Source: Herbaspirillum rhizosphaerae
GTDB taxonomy: Bacteria > Pseudomonadota > Gammaproteobacteria > Burkholderiales > Burkholderiaceae_D
Direction: 5' to 3'
Assembly (NCBI RefSeq): GCF_001189965.1
Contig: NZ_LFLU01000006.1
Span: 176,873-240,872, forward strand
DNA length: 64,000 nt
In this document: in pieces, positions 16,662-27,549 of the stretch
How the letters are laid out: the number at the start of each line of letters is the position of its first letter
Numbering within the stretch: position 1 is the first letter of the stretch
Notes under the pieces: model-generated
Database searches by the model: none
What the model was told of the DNA's origin: nothing
What the model saw: the letters and a program-made list of their open reading frames with translations, nothing else
Made by a program: the position numbers and the translations under genes

Positions 16662-16976
16662 CTAAGCGTGGCTCTTGCGCAGGTAGCGCAGCACATAGCC
16701 CGGATAGGCCAACACCAGGAACAGACAAGCGGTGACGGCATAAAATTCCCAGCCCTGCGCAAATGCATTGCCGATGTTCGCTTCAAAGAAACGGGCAATC
16801 GCGCCGACGAGGAAATACAGGACGATGAGCTCAAGCAGTCGCACCCATACCGGCTTGCGGTATGCGGCGGACTTGCTCAGAGGGATCAGCGCGAACAGCT
16901 GCTGATTAACGAAAGGCAGGTTGGCGGCCAGGACCGCCAACAGGATGACACACCAGCTCAGTAAAGAAACATTCAC
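16662..16976 (-). CDS. DUF2818 membrane protein
   Basis: A 104-residue membrane protein with about three hydrophobic helices (near 4-22, 44-62 and 75-95). It matches the DUF2818 family that lies directly downstream of nuoN in betaproteobacteria. Its start is 12 bp after the nuoN stop, so it is co-transcribed with complex I genes. The function is unknown. The fixed position suggests an accessory or assembly factor of NADH:quinone oxidoreductase, but nothing in the sequence proves it. It ends with a short basic tail (RYLRKSHA), which predicts the C-terminus is cytoplasmic. Confidence 0.85.
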   Translation of the reverse strand: MNVSLLSWCVILLAVLAANLPFVNQQLFALIPLSKSAAYRKPVWVRLLELIVLYFLVGAIARFFEANIGNAFAQGWEFYAVTACLFLVLAYPGYVLRYLRKSHA

Positions 16977-16988
16977 CGGTAGATTCGC

Positions 16989-18500
16989 TTAGGCTGCGAT
17001 GACTTTGCTGAGGAAGGTCGCCAGCGTCGTGACGATGGCGTTGGTGCACGCATCCATCAGATGACCAGGCCACAGACCGATGACCAGCGCCGCCAGACCG
17101 TTCAGGCTCAGCGCAATGCGGACGTCGAAGCTTGCGGTGATCTTGCTGCTGTCGGCAGGCTCATCGAAGTACATGTTCTTGATGACGCGCAGGTAGTAGA
17201 ACGCGCCGACCAGCGAGAACACGACGGCCAGCACGGCCAGCCAGATCTGCCCGGTGCCCAGCACCGCTTGCAGCACCGACAGCTTGGCGTAGAAGCCGAC
17301 CATCGGAGGAATACCCGCCAGCGAGAACATCAGGATCAGCATGATCGCGGCAAACCATGGGCTGCGTTGATTCAGGCCCTTGAAGTCGTCCAGCGTATCT
17401 GCTTCGAAACCGGAACGCGCCATCAGCAGGATTACGCCGAAAGTGCCCAATGTGGTCAGCACATAAGTGATTGCGTAGAACAGCGACGAGCTGTAGGCAT
17501 TGACCGCCTGGAACAGGTTGCCGTCGACCACGCCCGACATCATGCCCAGCAACATGAAGCCCATGTGCGAGATGGTCGAGTACGCCAGCATGCGCTTGAT
17601 GTTGGTTTGCGCAATCGCCGTCACGTTACCGATGATGATGGACAGGACAGCCAGCACCATGAGCATTTGCTGCCAGTCGATCGCCAGCGGCAACAGGCCT
17701 TCCACCAGCAGGCGGAACACTATGGCGAATGCAGCCAGCTTCGGCGCGCCGCCGATCAGCAGCGTCATCGGCGTCGGAGCGCCGTGATAGACGTCAGGCA
17801 CCCACATGTGGAAAGGAACGGCGCCCAGCTTGAACGCCAGGCCGGCGACCACGAACACGATACCGAACACCAGCACGTTGCGGTCCACAGTACCGGACAC
17901 GATGGCGCGGAAGACGTCGTTCAGTTCCAGCGAACCGGTCGCACCGTACAGCATGGAGATACCGTAGAGCAGGAAACCGGAAGCCAGCGCGCCCAGGATG
18001 AAATACTTCATCGCGGCTTCAGTCGAGCCGATGTTGTCGCGGCGCAGGGCAATCAGCGCATACAGCGACAGCGACATCAGTTCCAGACCGAGGTAGATCG
18101 ACAGGAAGCTGTTGCCGGAGATCATGACCATCTGACCCAGCAGCGAGAACAGCGCCAGCGCGTAGAACTCGCCGCCCAGATGACCGCCGCCGACGATGGC
18201 GCGGTCGCTGTTGTATTGGCGGGCGTAGATCAGCGTTAGGCCGATGGCCAGGTAGGAGAACAGCTTCAGCAGGCTGGACAGCGGGTCCGAAACGAACATG
18301 TTGCTGAAGGTGTAGACCGTCTCTCCGCTTGCGTAGTTGGTGAAGGTCAACACTGCGCAGACCACCAGCGCCAGCAAGGACAGCAGGTAGGTGATGACGC
18401 GTTTTGCATCCGGCAAAAACATATCGATCAGCAGAATTGCGGAAGTCGCAACCAGCAGAAATATTTCCGGATAGACAGGGATCAGATTCATGTTGTTCAT
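16989..18500 (-). CDS. nuoN: NADH-quinone oxidoreductase subunit N
   Basis: A 503-residue, roughly 14-helix antiporter-like subunit of the proton-pumping membrane arm of complex I. The Mrp-type core is visible, with conserved TM5 acid and TM7 lysine regions ([11 protein letters not shown], and [18 protein letters not shown] near 225-242, where an antiporter-like broken helix is expected). Length is normal. The gene is last of the nuo series proper. It is separated from nuoM by 165 bp that hold a 13-bp-stem hairpin. The [16 protein letters not shown] start has two neighbouring methionines; either could be used. Confidence 0.96.
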   Translation of the reverse strand: MNNMNLIPVYPEIFLLVATSAILLIDMFLPDAKRVITYLLSLLALVVCAVLTFTNYASGETVYTFSNMFVSDPLSSLLKLFSYLAIGLTLIYARQYNSDRAIVGGGHLGGEFYALALFSLLGQMVMISGNSFLSIYLGLELMSLSLYALIALRRDNIGSTEAAMKYFILGALASGFLLYGISMLYGATGSLELNDVFRAIVSGTVDRNVLVFGIVFVVAGLAFKLGAVPFHMWVPDVYHGAPTPMTLLIGGAPKLAAFAIVFRLLVEGLLPLAIDWQQMLMVLAVLSIIIGNVTAIAQTNIKRMLAYSTISHMGFMLLGMMSGVVDGNLFQAVNAYSSSLFYAITYVLTTLGTFGVILLMARSGFEADTLDDFKGLNQRSPWFAAIMLILMFSLAGIPPMVGFYAKLSVLQAVLGTGQIWLAVLAVVFSLVGAFYYLRVIKNMYFDEPADSSKITASFDVRIALSLNGLAALVIGLWPGHLMDACTNAIVTTLATFLSKVIAA

Positions 18501-18615
18501 TTAGTTACCGCTTATTTTCGTCCGCGTATTTTGTCCGCTTACCGTTGCCGCCGTTTTCAGCCGTGCGAAACATGTGACCGGCTTGTATCGAAACGTCGTA
18601 CCGAATTGCTGCCTG

Positions 18616-18658
18616 GTGTCGGCGCAGCACAGCAAGGTAACACTGGCTGCGCCGACAC
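18616..18658. repeat. strong inverted repeat between nuoM and nuoN
   Basis: GTGTCGGCGCAGC and its exact complement GCTGCGCCGACAC form a 13-bp stem around a 17-base loop, immediately after the nuoM stop. There is no T-run, so it is more likely an mRNA-stabilising or processing structure inside the long operon than a full terminator. Nothing else is recognisable in the 165-bp gap. Confidence 0.7.
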
Positions 18659-18665
18659 TTGTTAC

Positions 18666-20156
18666 TTAATTAATCTTGGATACCGCTACGTGCTTGAGCA
18701 GGTCCGACACCGACGTCTGCATGGTGTCAGTCACCGGCGCCGGGTACAGACCCATCACCAATACTGCGATTGCCAGCAAGCCGAGGATGAAGAATTCGCG
18801 CTTGTTGACGTCGGTCAGTTCTTCCACATGATGATTGGTCACTGCGCCGAAGATCACGCGCTTGGTCAGCCACAGCGAGTACGCCGCACCCAGAATCAGC
18901 GCAGTCGCGGACAACAAGCCGATCCAGAAGTTGAACTTGACGGCGCCCAGGATGACCATGAATTCGCCGACGAAACCGGAAGTCGCAGGCAGACCGCAGT
19001 TGGCCAGCGAGAACAGGATGAAGAAGGCTGCAAAACGCGGCATCTTGTTGACCACACCGCCGTATTGGGCGATTTCACGGGTATGCATGCGGTCGTACAA
19101 CACGCCGATGGACATAAACATGGCGCCCGACACGAAGCCGTGGGAAATCATCTGCGCGATACCGCCCTGCACCGCCATGTCGTTGAACATGAAGAAGCCC
19201 AGCGTGACGAAGCCCATGTGAGCGATCGACGAGTACGCCACCAGTTTTTTCATGTCTTGCTGCACCAGCGCAACCAGACCGATGTAGATCACGGCGATCA
19301 GCGACAGCGTGATCATGAAACCGGACAGCGCGTGGCTGGCGTCGGGAGCGATCGGCAGCGAGAATCGCAGGAAACCGTAGGCGCCCAGCTTCAGCATGAT
19401 TGCCGCCAGCACGATGGAGCCGCCGGTAGGCGCTTCCACGTGGGCGTCAGGCAACCAGGTATGCACCGGCCACATCGGCACCTTGACCGCGAAGGCCATC
19501 AGGAATGCGAAGAACAGCAGTTTTTGTTCCAGCATCGACAACGGCAGTTGATGCCATGTCGGGATCTCGAAGCTGCCGCCCGAGACGATGTACAGATAGA
19601 TCAGCGCGATCAGCATCAGCAGCGAGCCGAGCAAGGTGTACAGGAAGAACTTGAACGCCGCGTACACGCGGTTGGCGCCGCCCCACACACCGACGATGAT
19701 GAACATCGGGATCAGCGTCGCTTCGAAGAACACGTAGAACAGCATGCCGTCGAGCGCCGAGAACACGCCGATCATCAGACCGGACAGGATCAGGAAAGCG
19801 CCCATGTACTGGCCGACGCGCTTCTGGATCACTTCCCAGCCGGCCAGCACCACGATGACCGTGATGAAGGCTGTCAGCGGGATGAACCACAGCGACAGGC
19901 CGTCGATGCCGAGGAAGTAGCTGATGTTGAAACGGTCGATCCAGGGCGTCTTTTCAACGAACTGGTAGCCATGCGCGGCTGCATCGAAATGCATGACCAG
20001 CGGGATGGTGACCAGCAGGCTGACGACGGCGCCGAGCAAGGCCAGCCAGCGCGCGATGGATGGATTATCGTCGCGGCCCACTGCCAGGACGAGCACGCCA
20101 AACGCGACCGGACACCAGATCGCAAGGCTAAGGAGAGGAAAAGTTGACTGCATCAT
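18666..20156 (-). CDS. nuoM: NADH-quinone oxidoreductase subunit M
   Basis: A 496-residue antiporter-like subunit of the complex I membrane arm that carries one proton channel. The family core LPDAHVEAPTGGSIVLAAIM is visible near 230-250. The lysine-containing LVAYSSIAHMGFVTLG block is near 283-298, and the ELTDVNKREFFILGLLA C-terminal motif is near 448-464. About 14 hydrophobic helices are visible. It lies 27 bp after nuoL on the same strand. Length is normal for Proteobacteria. Confidence 0.96.
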   Translation of the reverse strand: MMQSTFPLLSLAIWCPVAFGVLVLAVGRDDNPSIARWLALLGAVVSLLVTIPLVMHFDAAAHGYQFVEKTPWIDRFNISYFLGIDGLSLWFIPLTAFITVIVVLAGWEVIQKRVGQYMGAFLILSGLMIGVFSALDGMLFYVFFEATLIPMFIIVGVWGGANRVYAAFKFFLYTLLGSLLMLIALIYLYIVSGGSFEIPTWHQLPLSMLEQKLLFFAFLMAFAVKVPMWPVHTWLPDAHVEAPTGGSIVLAAIMLKLGAYGFLRFSLPIAPDASHALSGFMITLSLIAVIYIGLVALVQQDMKKLVAYSSIAHMGFVTLGFFMFNDMAVQGGIAQMISHGFVSGAMFMSIGVLYDRMHTREIAQYGGVVNKMPRFAAFFILFSLANCGLPATSGFVGEFMVILGAVKFNFWIGLLSATALILGAAYSLWLTKRVIFGAVTNHHVEELTDVNKREFFILGLLAIAVLVMGLYPAPVTDTMQTSVSDLLKHVAVSKIN

Positions 20157-20183
20157 GGTTGTTATTTACTTTACTCCGCCAAC

Positions 20184-22286
20184 TTATTTGGCAAACGGAA
20201 ACGGCATGAACCAAACCAGGAAACCCAGTACCCCAATAATCATCACGAAAGCGTAATGGTAGATGTAACCGGATTGCCACAGGCGCGTGACTTTCGAGAA
20301 CCAGTTGACGACCTTGGCGCTGCCGTTGACGACCAAACCGTCAATCAGGCCCTTGTCGCCAATAGTCCACAGGCCGGTGCCCAGCAGACGTGCGCCGCCG
20401 GCGAACACGACATCATTGAACTTGTCCATGTAGTACTTGTTGTCCAGCAAGGTATAGATCGCGCTGAACTTGTCCTTGAACCAGGCCGGGACGCGCGGGT
20501 TGACCATGTAGAAGTAGTAAGCAGTCGCCACACCGGCAATCGCCAGCCACAGCGGCGCCGATGTCAGCGAATGCACCGCCATCGCGACAGGACCATGGAA
20601 CTCTTCGGCCAGCTCTTCGAGCGCCTTGTGGTTTTCGCCGACGAAGATCACGTTCTTGAAGAAATCGCCGAAGATCATCGGCGAGATCGCCAGGAAACCG
20701 ATGATGACCGATGGGATCGCCAGCAGGATCAGCGGCAGCGTCACCACCAGCGGCGACTCGTGCGGCTTCTGACCCGGGGCCAGGCCGTGGTGTTCGTGGT
20801 CGTCATGGGCGTGGTCATCATGCGCGCCATGAGCATCGTGCGCATGATCGTCATGCACGCCGTGTGCGGCAGCCGGAGCATGGTGATCGTCGTGAGCGTG
20901 CGCCTTGCCGAAACGCTCTTCACCGTGGAACACCATGAAGTACATGCGGAAAGAGTAGAACGCGGTCACGAACACGCTGGCCAGCACGGCGAAGTAGGCA
21001 AAACCGGAGCCTGGCAGATGCGATGCGGCAGCTGCTTCGATGATGCTGTCCTTCGAGTAGAAACCGGAGAAGAACGGCGTACCGATCAGCGCCATCGAGC
21101 CCAGCAGCGAGGTGATCCAGGTGATCGGCATGTACTTGCGCAGGCCGCCCATGTTGCGCATGTCCTGATCATGGTGCATGCCGATGATGACCGAACCCGC
21201 ACCCAAGAACAGCAAGGCCTTGAAGAAGGCGTGCGTCATCAGGTGGAACACCGCCACGGAGTACGCCGAAGCGCCCAGTGCGACAGTCATGTAACCCAGC
21301 TGCGACAGTGTCGAATACGCCACGACGCGCTTGATGTCGGTTTGCATCGTGCCGAGGAAACCCATGAACAACGCGGTAATCGCGCCGATCACCAGGATCA
21401 CGGACAAGGCTGTATCGGACAATTCGAACAGCGGCGACATGCGCGACACCATGAAGATGCCGGCGGTAACCATGGTTGCCGCGTGGATCAGTGCGGAAAT
21501 CGGGGTCGGGCCTTCCATCGAATCCGGCAGCCAGACGTGCAGCGGAAACTGCGCCGACTTACCCATCGCGCCGACGAACAGGCAGATACATGCGACAGTC
21601 AGCAGCATCCAGTCGGTGCCAGGCAGAGTCAGTTGCGCCAGCTCGCCGCGCTTGGCGAACACTTCGCCGTAGTTCATCGAGCCGGCATAAGCCAGCAACA
21701 GACCGATACCGAGGATGAAGCCGAAGTCGCCGACGCGGTTGACCAGAAAGGCCTTCATGTTGGCCTTGATCGCGGTCGGACGGGTGTACCAGAAACCGAT
21801 CAGCAGGTAGGACACCAGACCCACAGCTTCCCAGCCGAAGAACAGTTGCAGGAAGTTGTTGCTCATGACCAGCATCAGCATCGAGAACGTGAACAGCGAG
21901 ATGTACGAGAAGAAGCGATTGTAGCCGTCGTCATCTTTCATGTAGCCGATGGTGTAGATGTGCACCATCAGGGACACGAAGGTCACCACGCACATCATCA
22001 TCGCGGTCAGGCTGTCGATCAGGAAGCCCACTTCCAGCTTCAGGCCGGCCACGGTCATCCAGGTGTACAGCGTGCCGTTGTAGCTCGCGCCGTCGATCAC
22101 CGCCAACAAGGTCTGGACGGAAATGATCAGTGCAATCAATACGCCGAGTATGGTTGCCGTGTGCGATACCTTGCGGCCGACTACATTGCCGAAGAATTTC
22201 GTACCGAGCAGGCCTGCGATTGCAGAACCGGCCAACGGCGCCAGTGGTACGGCTAAAAGAAGATGTGGGTTAAGTTGCCCCGCCAT
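20184..22286 (-). CDS. nuoL: NADH-quinone oxidoreductase subunit L with His-rich insertion
   Basis: A 700-residue distal antiporter-like subunit of complex I, including the long lateral helix that spans the membrane arm. Core motifs include FFGWEAVGLVSYLLIGFWY near 147-165 and HVWLPDSMEGPTPISALIHA near 250-269. It is clearly longer than the roughly 610 residues of E. coli NuoL. Much of the excess is a loop at about residues 460-503 that is extremely rich in His and Asp (repeats of AHDDHAHD type). It sits in a connecting loop after the FRMYFMVFHGEERFG segment. It might bind metal or protons, but no activity can be claimed. Reading frame and flanking helices are intact. Confidence 0.96.
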   Translation of the reverse strand: MAGQLNPHLLLAVPLAPLAGSAIAGLLGTKFFGNVVGRKVSHTATILGVLIALIISVQTLLAVIDGASYNGTLYTWMTVAGLKLEVGFLIDSLTAMMMCVVTFVSLMVHIYTIGYMKDDDGYNRFFSYISLFTFSMLMLVMSNNFLQLFFGWEAVGLVSYLLIGFWYTRPTAIKANMKAFLVNRVGDFGFILGIGLLLAYAGSMNYGEVFAKRGELAQLTLPGTDWMLLTVACICLFVGAMGKSAQFPLHVWLPDSMEGPTPISALIHAATMVTAGIFMVSRMSPLFELSDTALSVILVIGAITALFMGFLGTMQTDIKRVVAYSTLSQLGYMTVALGASAYSVAVFHLMTHAFFKALLFLGAGSVIIGMHHDQDMRNMGGLRKYMPITWITSLLGSMALIGTPFFSGFYSKDSIIEAAAASHLPGSGFAYFAVLASVFVTAFYSFRMYFMVFHGEERFGKAHAHDDHHAPAAAHGVHDDHAHDAHGAHDDHAHDDHEHHGLAPGQKPHESPLVVTLPLILLAIPSVIIGFLAISPMIFGDFFKNVIFVGENHKALEELAEEFHGPVAMAVHSLTSAPLWLAIAGVATAYYFYMVNPRVPAWFKDKFSAIYTLLDNKYYMDKFNDVVFAGGARLLGTGLWTIGDKGLIDGLVVNGSAKVVNWFSKVTRLWQSGYIYHYAFVMIIGVLGFLVWFMPFPFAK

Positions 22287-22419
22287 GATGAACCTTATCG
22301 CTATTTGGGTTCTCTTCGAATCGCGAGGACTCTCGGAGAACGCCCATCTTTAAATGAAATTTAAATTCAATCTACCTGCACTGCGAACATTTCAATGCGC
22401 ATACATGCACAAAACGCGC

Positions 22420-22728
22420 TTATCCCTTGAGCGTGTCCAGGTCTTCCACGTTGATGGTGTCCAGATTGCGGAACAGCACCACCAGAATAGCCAGACCGAT
22501 TGCGGACTCAGCAGCTGCGACGGTCAGGATGAAGAACACGAAGATCTGCCCTGCTGCGTCGCCCAGATAATGCGAAAAAGCAATGAAGTTCATATTCACC
22601 GCCAGCAACATCAATTCGATTGCCATGAGCAACACGATGATGTTCTTGCGGTTCAGGAAAATACCGACGATCGAGATCGCGAACAGGATCGCGCCGAGGA
22701 TCAGGTAATGCGAGAGCGAAAGAGTCAT
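22420..22728 (-). CDS. nuoK: NADH-quinone oxidoreductase subunit K
   Basis: A 102-residue, three-helix membrane subunit of complex I, homologous to mitochondrial ND4L. It keeps the conserved glutamates in the second and third helices ([13 protein letters not shown] and [18 protein letters not shown]), which form part of the proton path. Length matches the family exactly. It starts 14 bp after nuoJ. The gap to nuoL is 133 bp, one of the wider gaps in the operon, with no visible feature. Confidence 0.96.
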   Translation of the reverse strand: MTLSLSHYLILGAILFAISIVGIFLNRKNIIVLLMAIELMLLAVNMNFIAFSHYLGDAAGQIFVFFILTVAAAESAIGLAILVVLFRNLDTINVEDLDTLKG

Positions 22729-22742
22729 GATTGCGCCGCTCC

Positions 22743-23393
22743 TTAAGATTGTTGTTCCGCGCCGGATGCCTGAGCATCGTCGCCGGTGTTGCGGGTGGAT
22801 TCAGCCTTCATCTTGACCAGGCGCACACGATCGGTGCTCTTGACCTTGACTGCATCAGCCGGCGAGAAGTACTTGCTGTCCTTGCGGCGGCGCAGTGTCA
22901 GCGCAACCGCGGCGACAATCGCGACCAGCAGGATGACTGCGGCAATTTCAAACGCGTAGACGTATTCGGTGTAGATCAGCATACCCAGCGCCTTGGTGCC
23001 GCCGATGGTATTGGCTGCAGCCGGCACTTGCGCTTCCGGCGCCCAGAAGCTGCGCAGCAGAACCGCCGCCATTTCCAGCACGATGACCACGCCGATGGTG
23101 GCCGCCAGCGGGAAGTAGCCCCAGAAGCCCTCTCGCATCTTGTCCAGATTGATATCGAGCATCATCACCACGAACAGGAACAGCACCATCACCGCCCCGA
23201 CATACACCAGCACCAGTACGATGGCGAGGAACTCCGCCTTCAGCAACATCCAGATGCCGGCCGCCGAGAAGAACGCCAGCACGAGAAACAGGGCCGCATG
23301 CACCGGATTGCGGGCCGTGATAACGCGTAATGCAGCGAGCACGAGGATCACTGAAAACGCATAGAACAAGACAGTTTTAAATTCCATAATCAA
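22743..23393 (-). CDS. nuoJ: NADH-quinone oxidoreductase subunit J
   Basis: A 216-residue, five-helix membrane subunit of complex I, homologous to ND6. The N-terminal [20 protein letters not shown] and [19 protein letters not shown] blocks near 30-80 are the conserved core and include the third helix with its pi-bulge-like glycine. The C-terminal 40 residues are charged and variable, ending [16 protein letters not shown], and are longer than in E. coli. A 127-bp gap separates it from nuoI. Confidence 0.95.
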   Translation of the reverse strand: MIMEFKTVLFYAFSVILVLAALRVITARNPVHAALFLVLAFFSAAGIWMLLKAEFLAIVLVLVYVGAVMVLFLFVVMMLDINLDKMREGFWGYFPLAATIGVVIVLEMAAVLLRSFWAPEAQVPAAANTIGGTKALGMLIYTEYVYAFEIAAVILLVAIVAAVALTLRRRKDSKYFSPADAVKVKSTDRVRLVKMKAESTRNTGDDAQASGAEQQS

Positions 23394-23520
23394 CCAAAAA
23401 GTTGGCTAAACCAGTATCAGATCATTCGATCGCCTGCCCCATCGGCCAGACCATCCAACAAACTTCAGACCCGATCATCTCAGCAGCATCCGGCGGGCCG
23501 GGATGCCACCCCGAACTCAA

Positions 23521-24009
23521 TCAACGATATGCAGCGTCTGCCGTACGTGCGGCAGCAATTTCATTTTCGTAACGATCACCAACGGCCAGCAGCATTTCCT
23601 TGGTGTAGTACAGGTCGCCGCGCTTTTCGCCGTGATATTCGAGAATATGCGTTTCGACGATGGAATCGACCGGGCAGGATTCTTCGCAGAAACCGCAAAA
23701 AATGCACTTGGTCAGATCGATGTCGTAACGCGTGGTGCGGCGCGAACCGTCGTCACGCTGTTCCGATTCGATCGTGATCGCCATCGCCGGGCAGACTGCT
23801 TCGCACAGTTTGCAGGCGATGCAACGTTCTTCACCGTTTGGATAGCGGCGCAGAGCGTGCAGACCGCGAAAACGCGGCGACTGCGGCGTCTTCTCTTCCG
23901 GGAATTGAATCGTGATCTTGCGCGCAAACAGATAGCGGCCTGTCAGGGCCAGGCCCTTGAACAGCTCCCGCAGCAGCAGGCTGTTGAAAAAATCTTTAAT
24001 AGCTTCCAT
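23521..24009 (-). CDS. nuoI: NADH-quinone oxidoreductase subunit I (ferredoxin-type)
   Basis: A 162-residue iron-sulfur subunit that relays electrons through two 4Fe-4S clusters (N6a, N6b) toward NuoB. Two CxxCxxCxxxCP motifs are visible: [12 protein letters not shown] near 58-69 and [12 protein letters not shown] near 98-109. The start is placed at ATG 24009 because GAGG sits nine bases upstream; a GTG three codons earlier lacks good spacing. It lies 24 bp after nuoH. Length is normal for the alpha/beta-proteobacterial form. Confidence 0.96.
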   Translation of the reverse strand: MEAIKDFFNSLLLRELFKGLALTGRYLFARKITIQFPEEKTPQSPRFRGLHALRRYPNGEERCIACKLCEAVCPAMAITIESEQRDDGSRRTTRYDIDLTKCIFCGFCEESCPVDSIVETHILEYHGEKRGDLYYTKEMLLAVGDRYENEIAAARTADAAYR

Positions 24010-24033
24010 GCTTCTCACCTCAGCCTTTATCCA

Positions 24034-25113
24034 TTACTTCCAAATATTCCACGAGGTCTGCATCCAGGTCGCAACGATCACCAGATACACCAGCGTCAGC
24101 GGAATGAACACTTTCCAGCCCAGACGCATGATCTGGTCATAGCGGTAACGCGGGAACGATGCACGCACCCAGACAAACAGCGACACCACCAGGAACGTCT
24201 TGATACCGAGCCAGATCCAGCCTGGGATGAAGTCCAGGAAACTGACCGGCGATGCCCAGCCGCCCAGGAACAGCAGCGACGCCAGGATGGAAATCAGCCA
24301 CATGTTGGCGTATTCGGCCAGGAAGAACATGGCGAACGACATACCCGAGTATTCGATCATGTGACCGGCAACGATTTCCGATTCGCCTTCGACCACGTCA
24401 AACGGATGGCGGTTGGTTTCAGCGATGCCCGAAATCACGTAGATCACGAAAATCGGCAGCAGCGACAGCCAGTTCCATGACAGGAAACCCAGGCCGTGCG
24501 AAGCAAAGTAACCCTTGCCCTGGCTGGTGACGATGTCGATCATGTTCAGGCTGCCGGAAACCATCAGCACCACGACCAGGCAGAAGCCCATCGAGATTTC
24601 GTAGGACACCATCTGCGCCGATGCACGCATCGCGCCGAGGAAAGCGTACTTCGAGTTGGAAGCCCAGCCGGCGATGATGACGCCGTAGACTTCCATCGAG
24701 GTGATGGCCATCACGAACAGCAGACCGGCGTTGACGTTCGCGATTACTGTTTCAGGTCCGAAAGGAATCACCGCCCATGCGGCCACAGCCGGCATGATGG
24801 TCATGATCGGCGCGATGAAGAACAGGACCTTGTTGGCGCGCGACGGTGTCGTGACTTCCTTGAAGATCAGTTTCAGCGCATCGGCGATCGGTTGCAGCAG
24901 ACCTGCAGGACCAACGCGGTTAGGACCGAGACGGATGTGCATCCAGCCGATCAGCTTGCGTTCCCAGTAAGTCAGGTAAGCCACGCTCAGCAGCAGCGGA
25001 ATCAGCACGGCCAGAATCTTCAGCAGACTCCAGACGAAGGTCCACACATACGGCCATGCCGTCCCCAGATAGTTGGGGCCAACTGCATTGATATTGGCAA
25101 TCAGTTGATCCAT
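24034..25113 (-). CDS. nuoH: NADH-quinone oxidoreductase subunit H
   Basis: A 359-residue membrane subunit, homologous to ND1, that forms the quinone-binding site at the junction of the arms of complex I. Visible conserved blocks are [19 protein letters not shown] near 52-70, and [20 protein letters not shown] near 233-252, rich in conserved acids. About eight helices are present. The start codon overlaps the nuoG stop (TAATG), which indicates coupled translation. Length is typical of betaproteobacteria. Confidence 0.96.
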   Translation of the reverse strand: MDQLIANINAVGPNYLGTAWPYVWTFVWSLLKILAVLIPLLLSVAYLTYWERKLIGWMHIRLGPNRVGPAGLLQPIADALKLIFKEVTTPSRANKVLFFIAPIMTIMPAVAAWAVIPFGPETVIANVNAGLLFVMAITSMEVYGVIIAGWASNSKYAFLGAMRASAQMVSYEISMGFCLVVVLMVSGSLNMIDIVTSQGKGYFASHGLGFLSWNWLSLLPIFVIYVISGIAETNRHPFDVVEGESEIVAGHMIEYSGMSFAMFFLAEYANMWLISILASLLFLGGWASPVSFLDFIPGWIWLGIKTFLVVSLFVWVRASFPRYRYDQIMRLGWKVFIPLTLVYLVIVATWMQTSWNIWK

Positions 25114-27440
25114 TACGCTTTCTCCACCACGATTGCGCCAAACATGCTGCCCAGGTTAGCGGTGCTTGCATGGGATGCCGCCACACGGACGACGTTTTCC
25201 GGCAATGTCTTGTCGATACCCGCAGTCAGCAATGCGCTGCCCTGCCCTTGCTTGACGCTGACGCGGTCGCCTGCAGCGATACCCAGCTTTTGCGACAGGG
25301 CTGCGGACAACCATGCCTTGGGCGCCTGGCCGTCTTGTGTTTGCAGCAGCGCCGGCGAACGGCGTGCGATGGCGTCGGCAAAGTGGATAGGCACATCGGC
25401 AACGCGTTCCAGCGCGCCGTTTGCGGCACCGTTGGACGCTTGCAGGGCCAGCTTGGACACGTTGTTCAGACGCGCTGCCAGATTGGTTTCGGCGCCGATG
25501 ACTTCGCCGCGGATAGCTTCGGATGTTTCGTAATCGAAGTTGGTCAGACCCAGCAGGTTGCCCAGCACGCGCAACACCTTCCATGCCGGACGTGCGTCGC
25601 CCAGCGGCTTGACGGTGCCGTTGAAGCTCTGTGCACGGCCTTCGGCATTGACGAAGGTGCCGGATGTTTCGGTGAACGGTGCGATCGGCAGCAGGACGTC
25701 GGCGTAATCTGCGCCATGCTTGTATGCGGACATCACGACAACCATTTCAGCTTGCTTCAGCGCTGCAGTAGCCGCTTGCGGGTCGTGGCTGTCGAGTTCA
25801 GGCTCGGCGTTCAGCAGCAGATATGCCTTGCGCGGTTGCGCGAAGACTTGCAGCGCGTTGGCGCCGTCTTTGCCCGGAATCGCGTTGGCCAGGTAACCGC
25901 CGACAGTGTTGCCGCCTTCAGTCAGGTAGCCGAACTTGGCGCCGGTTTGCTCGGCGATCCATTGCGCTGCAGCGTGCAGTTGCGATGCTTGCGGATGCTG
26001 TGCGGCAGCGTTGCCCAACAGGACCGCCTTGGATTCGCCGGACAGCAGGCTGGCGGCGGTTTGCTTGGCAGCTTGCGAAGCTTGCACGCCGTCGAAACCG
26101 GCCGGTGCAGCGACGCCCTTGGCTTGCGCCACGGCGGCAACGACTTCGCTCAGTGCGGACAGCCATGCCGACGGTGCGGCGATGATCTTGTTGGCGATCG
26201 GCATCAGCAAATCGTCGTCGGTCGCATGCAGGATGCTGACCTTGGCGCCGCTCTTGACTGCCTGGCGCAGACGCGCGGTCAGCAGCGGGTGATCCTTGCG
26301 CAGGAACGAGCCGATGATGAAGGCGCGGTTCAGTTGCGAGAATTCGACGATCGACATGCCCAGCCATGGATTGACCTGGTGGTCCAGCGCGAAGTCGGAC
26401 TGGCGCAGGCGGAAATCGATGTTTTCGGAACCCATGCCGCGCACGACTTTTTGCAGCAATGTCAGTTCTTCCAGCGTCGAGTACGGCGTACCCAATGCGG
26501 CGATGGCGCTGGCGCCGTGTTCGTGACGGATGTTACGCAGGCCGTGCGCGACGTATTCCAGCGCAACTTGCCATTCGACTTCCTGCCACTTGCCGTCTTG
26601 CTTGAGCATCGGCTTGGTCAGACGCTCTTCGCTGTCCAGCGCCTCGTAGGCAAAGCGATCTTTATCGGAGATCCAGCATTCGTTGACTTCTTCGTTTTCC
26701 AGCGGCAGAACGCGCATGACCTTGCCGCCCTTGACCTGGACGATCAGGTTGGCGCCGAGGCTGTCGTGCGGGCTGACCGACTTGCGGCGCGACAATTCCC
26801 AGGTACGCGCAGCGTAGCGGAACGGCTTGGATGTCAGTGCGCCGACCGGGCACAGATCGATCATGTTGCCGGACAATTCGGAATTGACGGTATTGCCGAC
26901 GAAGGTCGTGATTTCGGAGTGCTCGCCGCGGCCCAGCATGCCCAGTTCCATGACGCCGGCGACTTCCTGGCCGAAACGTACGCAACGTGTGCAGTGGATG
27001 CAACGGTTCATTTCCTTCATGGAGATCAGCGGGCCGACGTCCTTGGGAGGAACCACGCGCTTCTCTTCTTCGTAACGCGAAGCCGAGCCGCCGTAACCGA
27101 CTGCCAGATCCTGCAATTGGCACTCGCCGCCCTGATCGCAGATCGGGCAATCCAGCGGGTGATTGATCAGCAGGAATTCCATGACGCCTTTTTGCGCCTT
27201 GACTGCCTTGTCGCTTGCGGTGCGCACGATCATGCCGGCGGTCACCGGAGTGGCGCAGGCCGGCAAGGGCTTCGGCGCCTTCTCTACGTCGACCAGACAC
27301 ATGCGGCAGTTGGCCGCAATGGATAATTTTTTGTGATAGCAAAAATGAGGAATGTAAGTGCCGACCTTGTTGGCAGCATCCATAACCATGCTGCCTTCTT
27401 GCACTTCAACTTTTTTGCCGTCTATTTCGATTTCAACCAT
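25113..27440 (-). CDS. nuoG: NADH-quinone oxidoreductase subunit G
   Basis: A 775-residue iron-sulfur subunit of the NADH-oxidising arm. The N-terminal 2Fe-2S domain (cluster N1b) is seen in [20 protein letters not shown] near 29-48. It is followed by the His-Cys 4Fe-4S region [18 protein letters not shown] near 94-111 and the [11 protein letters not shown] cluster near 147-157. A molybdopterin-oxidoreductase-like domain without cofactor fills the rest. No extra N7 cluster motif was noticed in the later region. The gene is preceded by a 109-bp gap after nuoF and overlaps nuoH. Confidence 0.96.
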   Translation of the reverse strand: MVEIEIDGKKVEVQEGSMVMDAANKVGTYIPHFCYHKKLSIAANCRMCLVDVEKAPKPLPACATPVTAGMIVRTASDKAVKAQKGVMEFLLINHPLDCPICDQGGECQLQDLAVGYGGSASRYEEEKRVVPPKDVGPLISMKEMNRCIHCTRCVRFGQEVAGVMELGMLGRGEHSEITTFVGNTVNSELSGNMIDLCPVGALTSKPFRYAARTWELSRRKSVSPHDSLGANLIVQVKGGKVMRVLPLENEEVNECWISDKDRFAYEALDSEERLTKPMLKQDGKWQEVEWQVALEYVAHGLRNIRHEHGASAIAALGTPYSTLEELTLLQKVVRGMGSENIDFRLRQSDFALDHQVNPWLGMSIVEFSQLNRAFIIGSFLRKDHPLLTARLRQAVKSGAKVSILHATDDDLLMPIANKIIAAPSAWLSALSEVVAAVAQAKGVAAPAGFDGVQASQAAKQTAASLLSGESKAVLLGNAAAQHPQASQLHAAAQWIAEQTGAKFGYLTEGGNTVGGYLANAIPGKDGANALQVFAQPRKAYLLLNAEPELDSHDPQAATAALKQAEMVVVMSAYKHGADYADVLLPIAPFTETSGTFVNAEGRAQSFNGTVKPLGDARPAWKVLRVLGNLLGLTNFDYETSEAIRGEVIGAETNLAARLNNVSKLALQASNGAANGALERVADVPIHFADAIARRSPALLQTQDGQAPKAWLSAALSQKLGIAAGDRVSVKQGQGSALLTAGIDKTLPENVVRVAASHASTANLGSMFGAIVVEKA

Positions 27441-27549
27441 GGCTTTTTGCCCAAGCTAAGTATTCTTTTGACCTTGAAGACACGCGCCCTGCGCAGTTGC
27501 CGAATGCATGTCTTGCCGTGCTGCTCAACTTTATCGCTAACTCTGTCGA

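Noticed and set aside
20256..22256. 666-codon plus-strand frame opposite nuoL
   Set aside because: Antisense shadow of nuoL, which has full homology and motifs on the minus strand.
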